Assembly (NCBI GenBank): GCA_963782445.1
Contig: CAWAJM010000001.1
Coordinates: 2,418,001-2,482,000, forward strand
Length of the DNA stretch: 64,000 bases
Direction of reading: 5' to 3'
From: ZC4RG20 sp963782445
GTDB lineage: Bacteria; Pseudomonadota; Gammaproteobacteria; Steroidobacterales; Rariloculaceae
Shown here: positions 17,793 to 26,760 of the stretch, one piece after another
How positions within the stretch are numbered: the stretch's first letter is position 1
Layout: each line of letters opens with the position of its first letter
Translations under genes and position numbers: made by a program
Notes under the pieces: model-generated
Told to the model about the DNA's origin: nothing
Seen by the model: the letters and a program-made list of their open reading frames with translations, nothing else
The model's database searches: none

Positions 17793-18983
17793 CTAAGCCG
17801 ATTGCGCGAGCGGGGCCTTGAGGCCCAACTGCTCGGCCGCCATGGTCGTTCCCTGCACCCGCGCCGCAATCTTTTGAAAAGCGACGTCGCGCGCGAAATC
17901 GGGCGAGGCGTGGTTGGGCTTCTCATCGACGCTGAACGGCGAAAAGCCGCAGTCGTCGGTCGAGCCGAGCTGCTCCTTGGCAATGTGGTTCGAAGCCGCA
18001 AGCAGCGCGTCCCTGACCTCCTGGGCATTTTCGATGCGTGGGTTCAGCGGGTTGATGACCCCGAGGTACGCCATCTGCACCACGCCGTTCGCATCGTCAC
18101 GCAGGCTGCGCCCGATCGACGCATACACTTTCTCCTTATCCCGCTCGCTCGCGAGCTGAATCAGGAAGTATCCCGCGTTCATCTTGAACAAACTCGGCAA
18201 TAGCTCGTTGTAGTCAACGTCGGCGCTGTGCACGGAGTCGCGATCGCCGCCGGGACACGTATGGATGCCTATGCGCGCGCGCTCCTGCGCGGAAAATCGG
18301 TCGATGACGCGGTTGTTGAGCTCGATAAAAAACGGCAGCACCTTGCGCGCGGTCCAGGGGTTCCGCGGATCGTTGCGGCAAGCCAGCCGGCCTTCGGTAA
18401 AGTCGATCGAGACGTGGGCGGCGCCGGCTTCGAAGGCCATGCGGATGTCCTTCTCGCACTCGTTGCAGAGATCCCCGTAGAATTGATCCCGCGTGTAACC
18501 GCGGATCTCGTCCTCGAGCGGATACAGAAGCGAGAGCATCGAGGGCGCAATGACGGCCTGTTTCATCGGTTTCGTCGCATATTGCAGGGCCTGCCGCAAG
18601 AAGTCGGCCGCGTAGTGCTTGTAGCGGAAGGGCCCGCCTGTCAGCCGCGGCAGCTGCCGGTGATGCCCGTCCGCGAAAATCGCGAAGTACTGGCCCCCCG
18701 GCGCCAGGTTAGGCGCAAGCCCCGTGCCGGCGAGCGTATCCGTCAAGGGATAGGTCGCGAAGCTCGAGATGCGCTGCTCGCCGTCGGAAACGATGGGCGC
18801 GCCGGTCGCCTCCATCCGCCGAATCGAATCCCGCACGGCCTCGTCCTGCGCGGCCTCGAGGTCATCCTTCGATATCTTCCCGGCATCGTATGCGGCGTAG
18901 GCGGCCTGAAGCTTCTCGGGCCTCGGCAGAGAACCTACCGGCTCCGTCGGTATGCCGGTGCTCGTTCGCGGATCGTATTCCAT
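17793..18983 (-). CDS. MetE-core methyltransferase (cobalamin-independent methionine-synthase-like)
   Basis: A 396-aa protein corresponding only to the C-terminal catalytic barrel of MetE, which is about 750 aa when complete. It begins PTEPVGSLPRP, typical of stand-alone core proteins. The zinc ligands are recognisable: GIHTCPGGD (His and Cys) and TDDCGFSPFSVD (third Cys), with an acidic residue between (IQLAS...). These proteins transfer methyl groups to thiols. Relatives include core MetE of archaea and proteins of methylated-sulfur or alkyl-coenzyme metabolism. No folate-cycle neighbours exist here, so the methyl donor is unknown. The start ATG follows AGGAGGGG. Confidence 0.82.
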   Translation of the reverse strand: MEYDPRTSTGIPTEPVGSLPRPEKLQAAYAAYDAGKISKDDLEAAQDEAVRDSIRRMEATGAPIVSDGEQRISSFATYPLTDTLAGTGLAPNLAPGGQYFAIFADGHHRQLPRLTGGPFRYKHYAADFLRQALQYATKPMKQAVIAPSMLSLLYPLEDEIRGYTRDQFYGDLCNECEKDIRMAFEAGAAHVSIDFTEGRLACRNDPRNPWTARKVLPFFIELNNRVIDRFSAQERARIGIHTCPGGDRDSVHSADVDYNELLPSLFKMNAGYFLIQLASERDKEKVYASIGRSLRDDANGVVQMAYLGVINPLNPRIENAQEVRDALLAASNHIAKEQLGSTDDCGFSPFSVDEKPNHASPDFARDVAFQKIAARVQGTTMAAEQLGLKAPLAQSA

Positions 18984-19189
18984 CGTATCCCCTCCTGTCG
19001 TTGCGCCGGCGTGATGTCGGCGCAGCGGGTTGCAGCGGTTTCATTGATGGTATCGGCGCATCGGCATCCCAGAAATCCACCGAGTCGGGTACGCCGTACC
19101 GCAAAACCGGTACCTTTGAGGGACTGCTGGGCCTCTGTTAGAGTCGATCGATCCGTCTGCCGGGTCCGCTTCTGAGCAAGGCAGGACGC

Positions 19190-19846
19190 ATGTCCAAATC
19201 GCAGCGTCGTTCGTCATCGGAGCCCGTTCCGGAGCAAGGCGCGACGGCCGGCGCGCATATGGGAAAGACCGCCTATCCGCCCTTCGCGCAGCGCCCTCCC
19301 CGCGCACGGGGACGTGCGGGACCGGCCTCCCGTCCGCACGTCGAGCCCGCCGAGACCGAAGCGCTTCTTTGCGGCTTGGCCGCGGACCTCATGCAGAACT
19401 CGCAGAGCCTCAGGGCCATGGTCGTCAAGCTCGTGTTGCTGACGGAGGGCCTGTGCCGGGAAGTCGAAGCAGAGATGGGCAGTGTGCGCCGCCTCATGAG
19501 CGAGCTGTCCGAAGCCGAAAGGCGGGCGGGCAACGCGCCGTTCGCGGCGCTCATCGACGACTGCCTGCGCCGCGAACGAAGCCGCCAGACCCGGTCGCGG
19601 TCCGGCATCGGTGCCCGGGACCGCAAGCGCGCACCGCCCGCCGGGCACGGCCGGCTCGGCGCCCGCGAACGCGAAGTGCTCCAGCTCATCACCGAAGGGC
19701 TGCACTCCCCTCGTATCGCGGACCAGCTCGGCATCAAGACGGCCACGGTCGAGGTCCACCGCCGCAACATCATGCGCAAGCTGAACCTGCACTCGGTAGC
19801 GGCGCTGACGAAGTATGCCGTCCGCGAAGGCCTCACGGAGCTCTAG
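19190..19846 (+). CDS. LuxR-family DNA-binding regulator without receiver domain
   Basis: A 218-aa protein with a basic, Pro-rich N-terminal 55 residues, a helical middle (AETEALLCGLAADLMQNSQSLRAMVVKL, about 55-125) and a C-terminal LuxR/NarL helix-turn-helix: LGAREREVLQLITEGLHSPRIADQLGIKTATVEVHRRNIMRKL. There is no aspartate-receiver domain and no autoinducer-binding domain, so it is an orphan effector whose input is unclear. It stands alone, divergent from the MetE-like gene. A stem-loop follows about 90 nt downstream. Confidence 0.85.
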   Translation: MSKSQRRSSSEPVPEQGATAGAHMGKTAYPPFAQRPPRARGRAGPASRPHVEPAETEALLCGLAADLMQNSQSLRAMVVKLVLLTEGLCREVEAEMGSVRRLMSELSEAERRAGNAPFAALIDDCLRRERSRQTRSRSGIGARDRKRAPPAGHGRLGAREREVLQLITEGLHSPRIADQLGIKTATVEVHRRNIMRKLNLHSVAALTKYAVREGLTEL

Positions 19847-19935
19847 TGGCCTGCGGTAGGGCCGCCCGAGCCGGAGGCGCCGCACTATCCCGTGCTCGAT
19901 ATTATTGGCATATTATGCACGTCGTAAGCCAAGCT

Positions 19936-19955
19936 AGCGGCCCTTGCGGGCCGCT
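19936..19955 (+). terminator. Stem-loop downstream of the LuxR gene
   Basis: A perfect 8-bp stem (AGCGGCCC / GGGCCGCT) closed by a TTGC tetraloop. The following bases are not T-rich, so it could be a terminator or an RNA 3'-end stabiliser. Confidence 0.45.
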
Positions 19956-19968
19956 CGACGCGCCATGA

Positions 19969-20148
19969 TCGAGGCCACGGGCCACCGATCCGGTCGGCGC
20001 CAAGCGGGCGCTCGCCTTCTTCCCGGACGCTATCGTGCTCGCGGGCATCGCGAGCCTCGCCGTCTTGACGGCAGAGCTCATCGCCGGAATCGTGTTGCTC
20101 GGGCGCCGCTTCGAGAACTTCGACATTTCGGCCGAGCTCAGGGCCTGA
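19969..20148 (+). pseudogene. C-terminal remnant of a membrane protein
   Basis: After an in-frame TGA at 19966-19968, about 59 codons encode a hydrophobic helix and a charged tail (ALAFFPDAIVLAGIASLAVLTAELI, then GRRFENFDISAELRA, stop). No start codon or ribosome site precedes it and nothing membrane-like is encoded upstream of the TGA, so selenocysteine read-through is not supported. It looks like the 3' end of a lost permease-like gene (an ABC exporter is one possibility). The remaining bases between the LuxR and ArsC-like genes show nothing else. Confidence 0.45.
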
Positions 20149-20191
20149 AGTCCGGCCCGCGCAGCGTTGATTAGAAGGGGGTCGAAGTCCA

Positions 20192-20578
20192 ATGCGCGTC
20201 ACGATATACGGAATCAAGAATTGCGACACCATGAAGACAGCCCGGGCCTGGCTCGAAGAGCATGGCGTCGAACATAGCTTCCACGACTACAAGCGTGCCG
20301 GCCTCGATCCGGAGCGGCTCCGGCATTGGGCCGCGCGCGTCGGCTGGCAGGCCCTGCTGAATCGGGCGGGCACGACGTTTCGGAAATTGCCGCCCGAGCA
20401 GAAGGAAGGGCTGACCGAGCAGAAGGCCCTGGCGCTCATGCTCGCACAGCCCTCGATGATCAAGCGGCCCGTGCTCGAAATCGGCGGCGACGGGCTGCTC
20501 GTCGGCTTCGACCCGGCGAGGTACGAGGAAGCCGCTGCCGCGAGCCGCCGCCGCAAGGCGCGAAATACACGCCCCTGA
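20192..20578 (+). CDS. ArsC/Spx-family reductase-like protein (YffB type)
   Basis: A 128-aa thioredoxin-fold protein. The start YGIKNCDTMKTARAWLEEHG holds the single N-terminal cysteine typical of YffB-like ArsC relatives. HSFHDYKRAGLDPERLRHW and the cis-proline-type segment SMIKRPVLE follow, with the phosphate- or arsenate-binding Arg in IKRP. YffB-type proteins are glutathione-dependent reductases of uncertain substrate; arsenate reductase activity is not implied because no ars genes are near. The gene is monocistronic, followed by a small palindrome (GGCAACG...CGTTGCC at 20644-20660) upstream of the cyclase gene. Confidence 0.85.
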   Translation: MRVTIYGIKNCDTMKTARAWLEEHGVEHSFHDYKRAGLDPERLRHWAARVGWQALLNRAGTTFRKLPPEQKEGLTEQKALALMLAQPSMIKRPVLEIGGDGLLVGFDPARYEEAAAASRRRKARNTRP

Positions 20579-20679
20579 GAGGCAACGCCGGCCTCGAATC
20601 GCCCCTCCGATCGCCGCGTAGGCGGTATCATCGCAACGGGGGCGGCAACGCATCGTTGCCGGAACTGCGAGGGGGACGC

Positions 20680-21630
20680 ATGCGAAAATATCCGCGTTTC
20701 GACGAGCTACCGGTGCGCGCCGACGCCGCGCCGGAGTCGTCCTGGGGCGTATTCGAGAACGAGGCGCTCGGCTGTCTAAACTTCCTGACGCCCGAAGGCG
20801 TCGTGCAGGCGGCTCGCCTCGTGCGGGCCGGCAAGGTCTTTCGCCTCGACGCCAAAGTCGGCTTCGTCCGGCCGCCCCTGTTCGGCAGAGCAGCCGTCGA
20901 GCACACCGTCGTGCCCCTCGGCCCGACCGTAAACGACAACGTCCTCGATACGTTCAATACGCAGGAAGGCAGCCAATGGGACGGCTTGGCGCACGTCGGT
21001 CACCCGCGCCACCAGGCGTTCTACAACGGCGTCAAAGTCGAGGAGGTTCGCGACGGACGCAACGCGAGGCTCGGCATCCACCACTGGGCGGCGAAATTCG
21101 TGGGCAGAGCGGTACTCGTCGACCTCGTGCGTTTGCGGCAGGCCGAGGGGCGCGCCCTCGATCCGTTCGAGACCGAGGCTTTCGGCGTGGCCGAGCTCGA
21201 GCGCGCGCTCGAGGCGCAGCGCACGCAGCTGACGCCGGGCAGCGTCCTGCTCGTGCGCACGGGCTGGATGGAGGCCTACGAGCACTGCTCCGAGGAGCGG
21301 AAGGCCTCGATGAAGGCGTTCGAGAACGTCCGGTCGATCGGTCTCGAGCCGAGCCGCGAGTCAGTCGCTTGGCTGTGGGATCATCGCGTGGCCGCCCTCG
21401 GGACGGATTGCCCGGCCGTAGAGCCCATGCCGTTCGAGCGCAGCGACGAAGGCGCCCTGCACTACCGCGCCTTGCCCCTGCTCGGCCTGCCGCTCGGCGA
21501 GCTGTTCGTGCTCGCGCCGCTCGCGGAGGACTGCGCCGCCGACGAGCGCTACGAGTTCATGCTCGTATCGGCGCCGCTGCACCTCGAAGGCGGCATCGCC
21601 TCGCCGCCGAACGCCGTCGCGATCAAATAG
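20680..21630 (+). CDS. Cyclase family protein (metal-dependent hydrolase, KynB-related)
   Basis: A 316-aa protein of the cyclase/arylformamidase fold. It contains LGCLNFLTPEGVVQAARLVRAGKVF, the segment QEGSQWDGLAHVGHP preceding the metal site of the long cyclase group, LVRTGWMEAY and LGTDCPAVEPMPF. KynB has HxGTHxDxPxH; here the motif is the variant WDGLAHVGHPRH used by longer members, which often act on aromatic or cyclic amides. ATG 20680 follows GAGGGGG and is preferred to upstream codons in the same frame. Substrate unknown. Confidence 0.85.
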   Translation: MRKYPRFDELPVRADAAPESSWGVFENEALGCLNFLTPEGVVQAARLVRAGKVFRLDAKVGFVRPPLFGRAAVEHTVVPLGPTVNDNVLDTFNTQEGSQWDGLAHVGHPRHQAFYNGVKVEEVRDGRNARLGIHHWAAKFVGRAVLVDLVRLRQAEGRALDPFETEAFGVAELERALEAQRTQLTPGSVLLVRTGWMEAYEHCSEERKASMKAFENVRSIGLEPSRESVAWLWDHRVAALGTDCPAVEPMPFERSDEGALHYRALPLLGLPLGELFVLAPLAEDCAADERYEFMLVSAPLHLEGGIASPPNAVAIK

Positions 21631-21747
21631 ACCGTGGGCGGGACCCGGGCCCGCCGATGCCGTCCCGCCATCCGCCGCCGGCTCCGATCATCGTCTTGAT
21701 CGCGGCCCGGCGCGACTCCGTCGCGGCCGCCCGTTCCGCTGTCGCGT

Positions 21748-22209
21748 TCACGATTGGCTCCCCGCCGTCGGCAGCATGGCGACGAACTCGCCCACGAACC
21801 GCGCCGCGGCGAGCCCTTCGTAGGCCAGGGCGACGGCGACGCCGATCCGCGCCTTTCCGCGCCGCGCCAGGGTGCTCGCGAACGTCTCCCAATCGCCGTC
21901 CGCGTCGATGACCGCCTGGGCCTCGAATTCGCCCGCGATCGGCGCGACGAACTCCATCGTGTTGCGGCGAATGACAAGGCGGGCGTCGAGGCCTGCGGCC
22001 GTCAGGCGCGAATGCAGCAGCGACCACGCGGCCAGCATCGCTACGGCCGAAGCGCTGCCGCCGAAAACCGTACCGCGGTGATTGATGTTGGGCGCGAGCG
22101 GGGCGCGCAGCGTGACCGACTGCTCGTCGAGGCGCACGACAGAGACGCCCATCGCCACGGAAAGCGGAATCTGGCGGTGCAAATAGCGCTCGAGCTCATG
22201 AGCCGGCAT
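21748..22209 (-). CDS. YiiD C-terminal-domain hot-dog thioesterase
   Basis: A 153-aa hot-dog-fold protein. ELERYLHRQIPLSVAMGVSV begins the domain. NHRGTVFGGSASAVAMLAAW is the conserved helix with the NxxGTVFGGS motif, and FVAPIAGEFEAQAVI follows. This matches the putative thioesterase domain found at the C-terminus of E. coli YiiD, here free-standing. It probably hydrolyses acyl-CoA or acyl-ACP in the cytoplasm. It is convergent with the cyclase gene and divergent from the acetyltransferase gene. Confidence 0.85.
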   Translation of the reverse strand: MPAHELERYLHRQIPLSVAMGVSVVRLDEQSVTLRAPLAPNINHRGTVFGGSASAVAMLAAWSLLHSRLTAAGLDARLVIRRNTMEFVAPIAGEFEAQAVIDADGDWETFASTLARRGKARIGVAVALAYEGLAAARFVGEFVAMLPTAGSQS

Positions 22210-22346
22210 GCGAGAGGCGCTCCGATTCGACGAACGGGCTCTAAGTTATCACGGCCGCCGCGGCGATGAAGGCCGGTTCCCAGGCTAACCGCCGAGCACA
22301 CCGAGCGGGTACAGTGTGAGCGCCGCTCGCGAACAGGGCCTACGCT

Positions 22347-23171
22347 ATGCCGTCCGAAGCCGCCGTCATCGCCCGCACGGTCGCGCCGATCTCCCGAGTG
22401 CGCCTCGTGCGCGACCTTAGGGTCCTGGGGGTCGAAGCGGGCGACGTCCTCGTCGTGCACGCCTCCCTGTCGGCTCTCGGCTGGGTCATCGGCGGTCCGC
22501 AGAGCGTCGTCGAAGCGCTGCTCCAAGCCGTGGGCGCCTTCGGTACCGTGGTCATGGCCGCGCAATCGTCCCAGCTAAGCGAGCCCGCGCACTGGTCGGA
22601 GCCGCCCGTGCCCGCCGAGTGGTTCGCCGCGATCCGCGAGCACATGCCGGCCTACGACCCGGCGCTCACGCCGATCCGCGGCATCGGCGCGATCGCCGAG
22701 TGTTTGGCCCGCCACCCGCAAAGCCGCAGAAGCGCACATCCGCTGGCTTCGTTCGTCGCGAACGGGGCGGCGGCCGAAACCATCGTCGGGGAACATCCGC
22801 TCTCGCCGGCATTCGGCGAGGCCTCCCCACTCGGCCGTTTGTACGCGCTCGACGCCAAAGTGCTGCTCATCGGCGTCGATCACGACCGCAACACCTCCTT
22901 GCACCTCGCCGAGCACAGAGCGCTGTGGCCGGGGAAATGCCGCCTTCCTCAAGGCGCGCCGCTCCTGCGCGACGGCGCGCGCCGGTGGGTCGAGTACGAA
23001 GACCTCGTGCCTCGCGACGAGGACTTCACCGAGATCGGCGCCGCCTTCGCCCGCACGGGCATGGAACGGCACGGATGCATCGCTCAGGCCGAAAGTCGGC
23101 TGGCCCGCCAGCGCGCGCTCGTCGATTTCGGTACGCGCTGGATCGGCCGGCACAGAGCGCGCGCGCCCTGA
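22347..23171 (+). CDS. AAC(3) family aminoglycoside N3-acetyltransferase homologue
   Basis: A 274-aa protein matching the AAC(3)/YokD fold. VEAGDVLVVHASLSALGWVIGGPQSVVEALLQAVG is the conserved N-terminus; VMAAQSS, RGIGAIAECLARHPQSRRSAHPLASFVANG and LLIGVDHDRNTSLHLAEH follow. The histidine in RSAHPLASF and the Asp/His of GVDHDRNTSLHL are the expected active-site residues. Such proteins acetylate the 3-amino group of aminoglycosides with acetyl-CoA. Many chromosomal homologues have other or unknown substrates, and nothing mobile flanks this copy, so resistance should not be assumed. Confidence 0.85.
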   Translation: MPSEAAVIARTVAPISRVRLVRDLRVLGVEAGDVLVVHASLSALGWVIGGPQSVVEALLQAVGAFGTVVMAAQSSQLSEPAHWSEPPVPAEWFAAIREHMPAYDPALTPIRGIGAIAECLARHPQSRRSAHPLASFVANGAAAETIVGEHPLSPAFGEASPLGRLYALDAKVLLIGVDHDRNTSLHLAEHRALWPGKCRLPQGAPLLRDGARRWVEYEDLVPRDEDFTEIGAAFARTGMERHGCIAQAESRLARQRALVDFGTRWIGRHRARAP

Positions 23172-23339
23172 GCGGCGACCGCGGCCGCGGTCCTCGACGC
23201 GCGGCGGTCCCTGCGGGCGCGGCCCGCGCGGCCGTTTGCCGCGGGCCGCCTGCTATGTGACCATGAGCCGGCTCGGATCAGCCCGTGTTCGACCGCAAGG
23301 CGCCCTCGGCCGCTCACACAAAAAAAGAGGCATGCCGCA

Positions 23340-25044
23340 ATGCAGTCAAACAGACGAACGTTTCTCAAGACCGTCGGCGCCGGCACAGCCGGCTTGACGC
23401 TGGCCGGTGCAGGCGACGTCCTGCTGCCGAACGCCGCGCGGGCACAAACGGCCTCGAAGGGTGACGACGGCCCCGTCCTTCGGGTCGGCGAACGCATCGC
23501 TGTCGCCGAGACGACGGCGGGCAAGGTCCGCGGCTACATCCTGCGCGACATCCACTACTTCCTCGGCATGCCGTATAGCGACGACACCTCGGGTGCGAAC
23601 CGCTTCATGCCGCCGCGGAAGCCGAAGCCCTGGAAGGACATTCTTTCCGGCGCTGTGGTGGGGCAACTCCGCGCCCCAGGACATGGACAATCGGTACGCG
23701 AACCCCTACGCCTCGTTCCGCGATCACTGGAACTACGGCAACGTCAACGAGGACTGTTTGCGCCTCAACGTATTTACGCCGGCGCCCGACGGCGGCAGGC
23801 GGCCGGTCCTGTTCTGGATTCACGGCGGCGGCTTCACGAACGGCAACGGCATCGAGCAGGACGGTTACAACGGCGAGAACCTCGCCCGCTTCGGCAACGT
23901 CGTCTTCTGCTCCATCAATCATCGCCTGGGGCCCCTCGGCTACTGCAACCTGGCGGGCGTCGGCGGCGAGCGCTTCGCGCCCTCCGGCAATGTGGGCATG
24001 CTCGACATCGTCGCGGCGCTCGAGTGGGTGCGCGACAACATTGCGAACTTCGGCGGGGATCCGGGCAACGTCACGATCATCGGGCAGTCCGGCGGCGGCG
24101 CCAAGGTCTGCATCCTGACCGCGATGCCGTCCGCGCAAGGCTTGTTCCACAAGGCCGTCGTGCTCAGCGGCGCGGCGGTCCGCGCCGGCGAAAAGGACGA
24201 TGCCGAGATGCTCGGAGACTATGTGCTGCGGGAAGCCGGGCTCGCATCGAAGGACGTGAGCAAGCTGCAGGAATTGCCCTGGAAGGACTACTACGCGCTC
24301 GCAACGAAGGCACGGACGCGGTTCGCGCAAGACGCCGCCCGCCGCGGCGCGGGCCGTTCGCTGTTCCTCGGCTTCAGTCCTTCCGTCGACGGCGAGGTCC
24401 TGCCGCGCCAGCCCTACGTCCCTTCGCCCGCGCCGACGGCCGCCGACGTCGCGATGATCATCAACTCGAACATGAACGAGATCCCGCCGGCCTGGCCCGA
24501 TGGCTCGCAGGCGGACATGACGTTCGCCGAAGCCGCCGAAAGGCTCCGGAACCGGTCCGGCTTCGGCGGCCCGGGCCTAGGCGACCGAGCGCAAGCCGTA
24601 GTCGCGGCCTATGCGAAGCGCTTTCCGGACAAGAGCCCGGCCGAAATCTGGTCCCTCGTGAGCAGCAACCGGCAAAGCGTCGTCGCGCTGGCCGACGCGA
24701 AGTCGAAGCAGGCCGCTCCGGTTTTCGTCAGCTGGTTCGCGTGGCAGCCGCCGCTTTTCGACGGCCGGCTGGGCGCATTCCACTGCCTCGACATCTGTTT
24801 CTGGTTTCACAACACGGATCTCATGTTCACGCACACGGGCGGAGGTGCGCGGCCGCGCAAGCTCGCCGAACGCATGGCGGCTTCCCTCGTTCAATTCATG
24901 AAGACCGGCGATCCGAACGGTACAGGCCTCGATGACTGGCCGCGATACACGTCGGCACGCGGGGAGACGCTCGTGCTCGACGACGTGTCCCGGGTCGAGA
25001 ACGACCCGGACCGCAAGGCCCGCGCGCTGTTGCCCTCGGTATGA
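23340..25044 (+). pseudogene. Tat-exported type-B carboxylesterase gene with a +1 frameshift
   Basis: The Tat signal (NRRTFLKTVGAGTAGLTLAGAG) and the first ~100 codons (VAETTAGKVRGYILRDIHYFLGMPYSDDT...WKDI) are in one frame. The rest, from PALWWGNSAPQDMDNRY, is one base later. It contains the oxyanion segment FWIHGGGF, the nucleophile elbow GQSGGGAK, and SFDG-like SPSVDGEVLP. An extra T in the TTT at 23644-23646 explains the break; removing it gives about 567 aa, normal for carboxylesterase type B. The TGA-terminated extension in the first frame is noise. Catalytic serine is in GQSGGG; the acidic and His partners lie in the C-terminal half. Sequencing error or true inactivation cannot be told apart here. 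Confidence 0.8.
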
Positions 25045-25206
25045 GGCGCGGCGGGATGCCATAGGCCGGATTCCCTCGGCCGAACCGGCGGTCGGCTCAC
25101 CTCGCGCCGAGGCAGCGTTGGTCAGGGCTCCGGCACGGTTTAACATACGGCACACGAGTCGCCGCAGGGCCGTGTCGCCCTTCGGTCGCAACGAGGGGGA
25201 ATTTGC

Positions 25207-26760
25207 ATGAAACGTGGCACAGCGTTATCCGCAGTCGGCGCCCTGGCGGTCGCCGCAAGCCTGACCCTTTCGGGCCAGGCCTCGGCCTCCGAGCAGTCCT
25301 GTGCGAGCTTGAAAAGCAAGCGCTTCAAAGACACGCGCATCGAGTCTGCAGAGGAAGTCCGCCCCAACCCGACCTGGGCCTTTCCGCCCTCTGTCTTCGA
25401 CGGCCTCGCCGCAACCGACCCCGCGGGTACTTTGAACGTGAAACAGCCGTTCTGCCGGGTCGTCGCGGTCATCGAGAAAGAGATCAAGTTCGAGCTCTGG
25501 CTGCCGGACGACTGGAACGGCAAGTATCAGCAGGTCGGCAACGGCGGCTACACGGGCGCCATCAACTACCCGACCATGGGCGGCGCACTCGCGAAAGGCT
25601 TCGCCACGGCCTCCACGAATCTCGGCCACGAAAGCAAAAACGCCTTCAGCGCCGACTGGATGGTCGGCCACATGCAACGCATCCTCGATTTCGGCTACCG
25701 CGCTCATCACCTGGTCAGCGAGACGGCTAAGCGCATGGTGGATGCCTACTACGGCAAGGCGCCGAGTTACTCCTATTTCGTCGGTTGCTCCTCGGGCGGC
25801 TGGCAGGCGTTGACGGAGATCCAGAAGTATCCCGCGGATTTCGACGGCGTCGTCGCCGGCGCACCGGCCCATAATTTCGTGCGTCTCAATCTGCGCAGCA
25901 CGATCGTGGCGCAGATGAGTCTCGAGCATCCCGAAGGCAATCTTAGCGCAGCGCAGACGAAACTCGTGGCCGCGGCCGCCCGCAAGCGTTGCGACCCCGA
26001 AGACGGCGTCACAGACGGTCTCATCAGCGCGCCGCTGCAATGCGACTTCGATCCCAAGGCACTCGAGTGCAAGGCCGGCGAGCCGGCCGACGCCTGCCTG
26101 ACGCCGCCGCAGGTCGAGCGCGTCAAGGCGCTCTACGGCCCCATCGAGTCCAAGGGCGGCCTCGCGCTCTACCCGGGCCCGACGATCGCGGCCGGCTTGC
26201 GGCCCTCGGCATCGGCCAAGGCGGACGCGCCCGCCCTCGCCGCGCCGCTGCGCAACGCGCTCGCGGAGTTCGGCTACAAGAAGGACCTGACGCTCGGCAG
26301 CTTCGACGCGGACCGAGACATTCCGCCCATGGAGAAGCTCATGAATCCCGTCATGTCCTCCGTGAACCCCGACATCTCCAAGTTCAAGCGCCGTGGCGGC
26401 AAGGTCGTCGCGTGGCAGGGCTGGGGCGACCCGGCCATCTCGCCCTACAACACGCTCCACTACTACGACACGGTCAAAGAGAAGATCGGCGGCGACATGG
26501 ACGACTTCTACCGCATCTTCTTCGTGCCGGGCATGGGGCATTGCGGCGCGGGCGCCAGAGGACCCGATAAGTTCAACGTCGTCACCGCGCTCGAGAACTG
26601 GGTGGAGAAAGGCGTCGCCCCGACGCGGATCGAATCGGCGCAGTACAAGGACGGCCGGCTCACGCGCACGCGGCCGCTTTGCATGTATCCCGAAGTGCCC
26701 AAGTACAAGGGCGCGGGCAGTACCGACGACGCCGCCAATTTCGTCTGCGCGAAGCCGTGA
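25207..26760 (+). CDS. Tannase/feruloyl-esterase family secreted hydrolase
   Basis: A 517-aa exported alpha/beta hydrolase of the tannase family. A signal peptide (about 1-27) precedes FCRVVAVIEKEIKFELWLPDDWNGKYQQVGNGG, then the nucleophile motif FVGCSSGGWQAL (G-C-S-S-G-G). DKFNVVTALENWVEKGVAP and GMGHCGAGA near the C-terminus supply the catalytic His (GHC), whose Cys pairs with the nucleophile-loop Cys as in fungal tannases and feruloyl esterases. It would release phenolic acids from esters in the periplasm or outside. The start follows GAGGGGG. The next gene overlaps its stop by 4 nt (GTGA), suggesting translational coupling. Confidence 0.88.
   Translation: MKRGTALSAVGALAVAASLTLSGQASASEQSCASLKSKRFKDTRIESAEEVRPNPTWAFPPSVFDGLAATDPAGTLNVKQPFCRVVAVIEKEIKFELWLPDDWNGKYQQVGNGGYTGAINYPTMGGALAKGFATASTNLGHESKNAFSADWMVGHMQRILDFGYRAHHLVSETAKRMVDAYYGKAPSYSYFVGCSSGGWQALTEIQKYPADFDGVVAGAPAHNFVRLNLRSTIVAQMSLEHPEGNLSAAQTKLVAAAARKRCDPEDGVTDGLISAPLQCDFDPKALECKAGEPADACLTPPQVERVKALYGPIESKGGLALYPGPTIAAGLRPSASAKADAPALAAPLRNALAEFGYKKDLTLGSFDADRDIPPMEKLMNPVMSSVNPDISKFKRRGGKVVAWQGWGDPAISPYNTLHYYDTVKEKIGGDMDDFYRIFFVPGMGHCGAGARGPDKFNVVTALENWVEKGVAPTRIESAQYKDGRLTRTRPLCMYPEVPKYKGAGSTDDAANFVCAKP

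Noticed and set aside
19921..20148. Possible second selenoprotein: in-frame TGA at 19966 before a membrane-like C-terminus
   Set aside because: Sequence upstream of the TGA is not membrane-like, there is no ribosome site, and no SECIS-like hairpin follows. It is more likely a gene remnant.
23340..24935. A 531-aa protein from the first frame of the carboxylesterase
   Set aside because: After about codon 105 the frame loses all esterase similarity and becomes Arg-rich, so it reflects a frameshift, not a real product.
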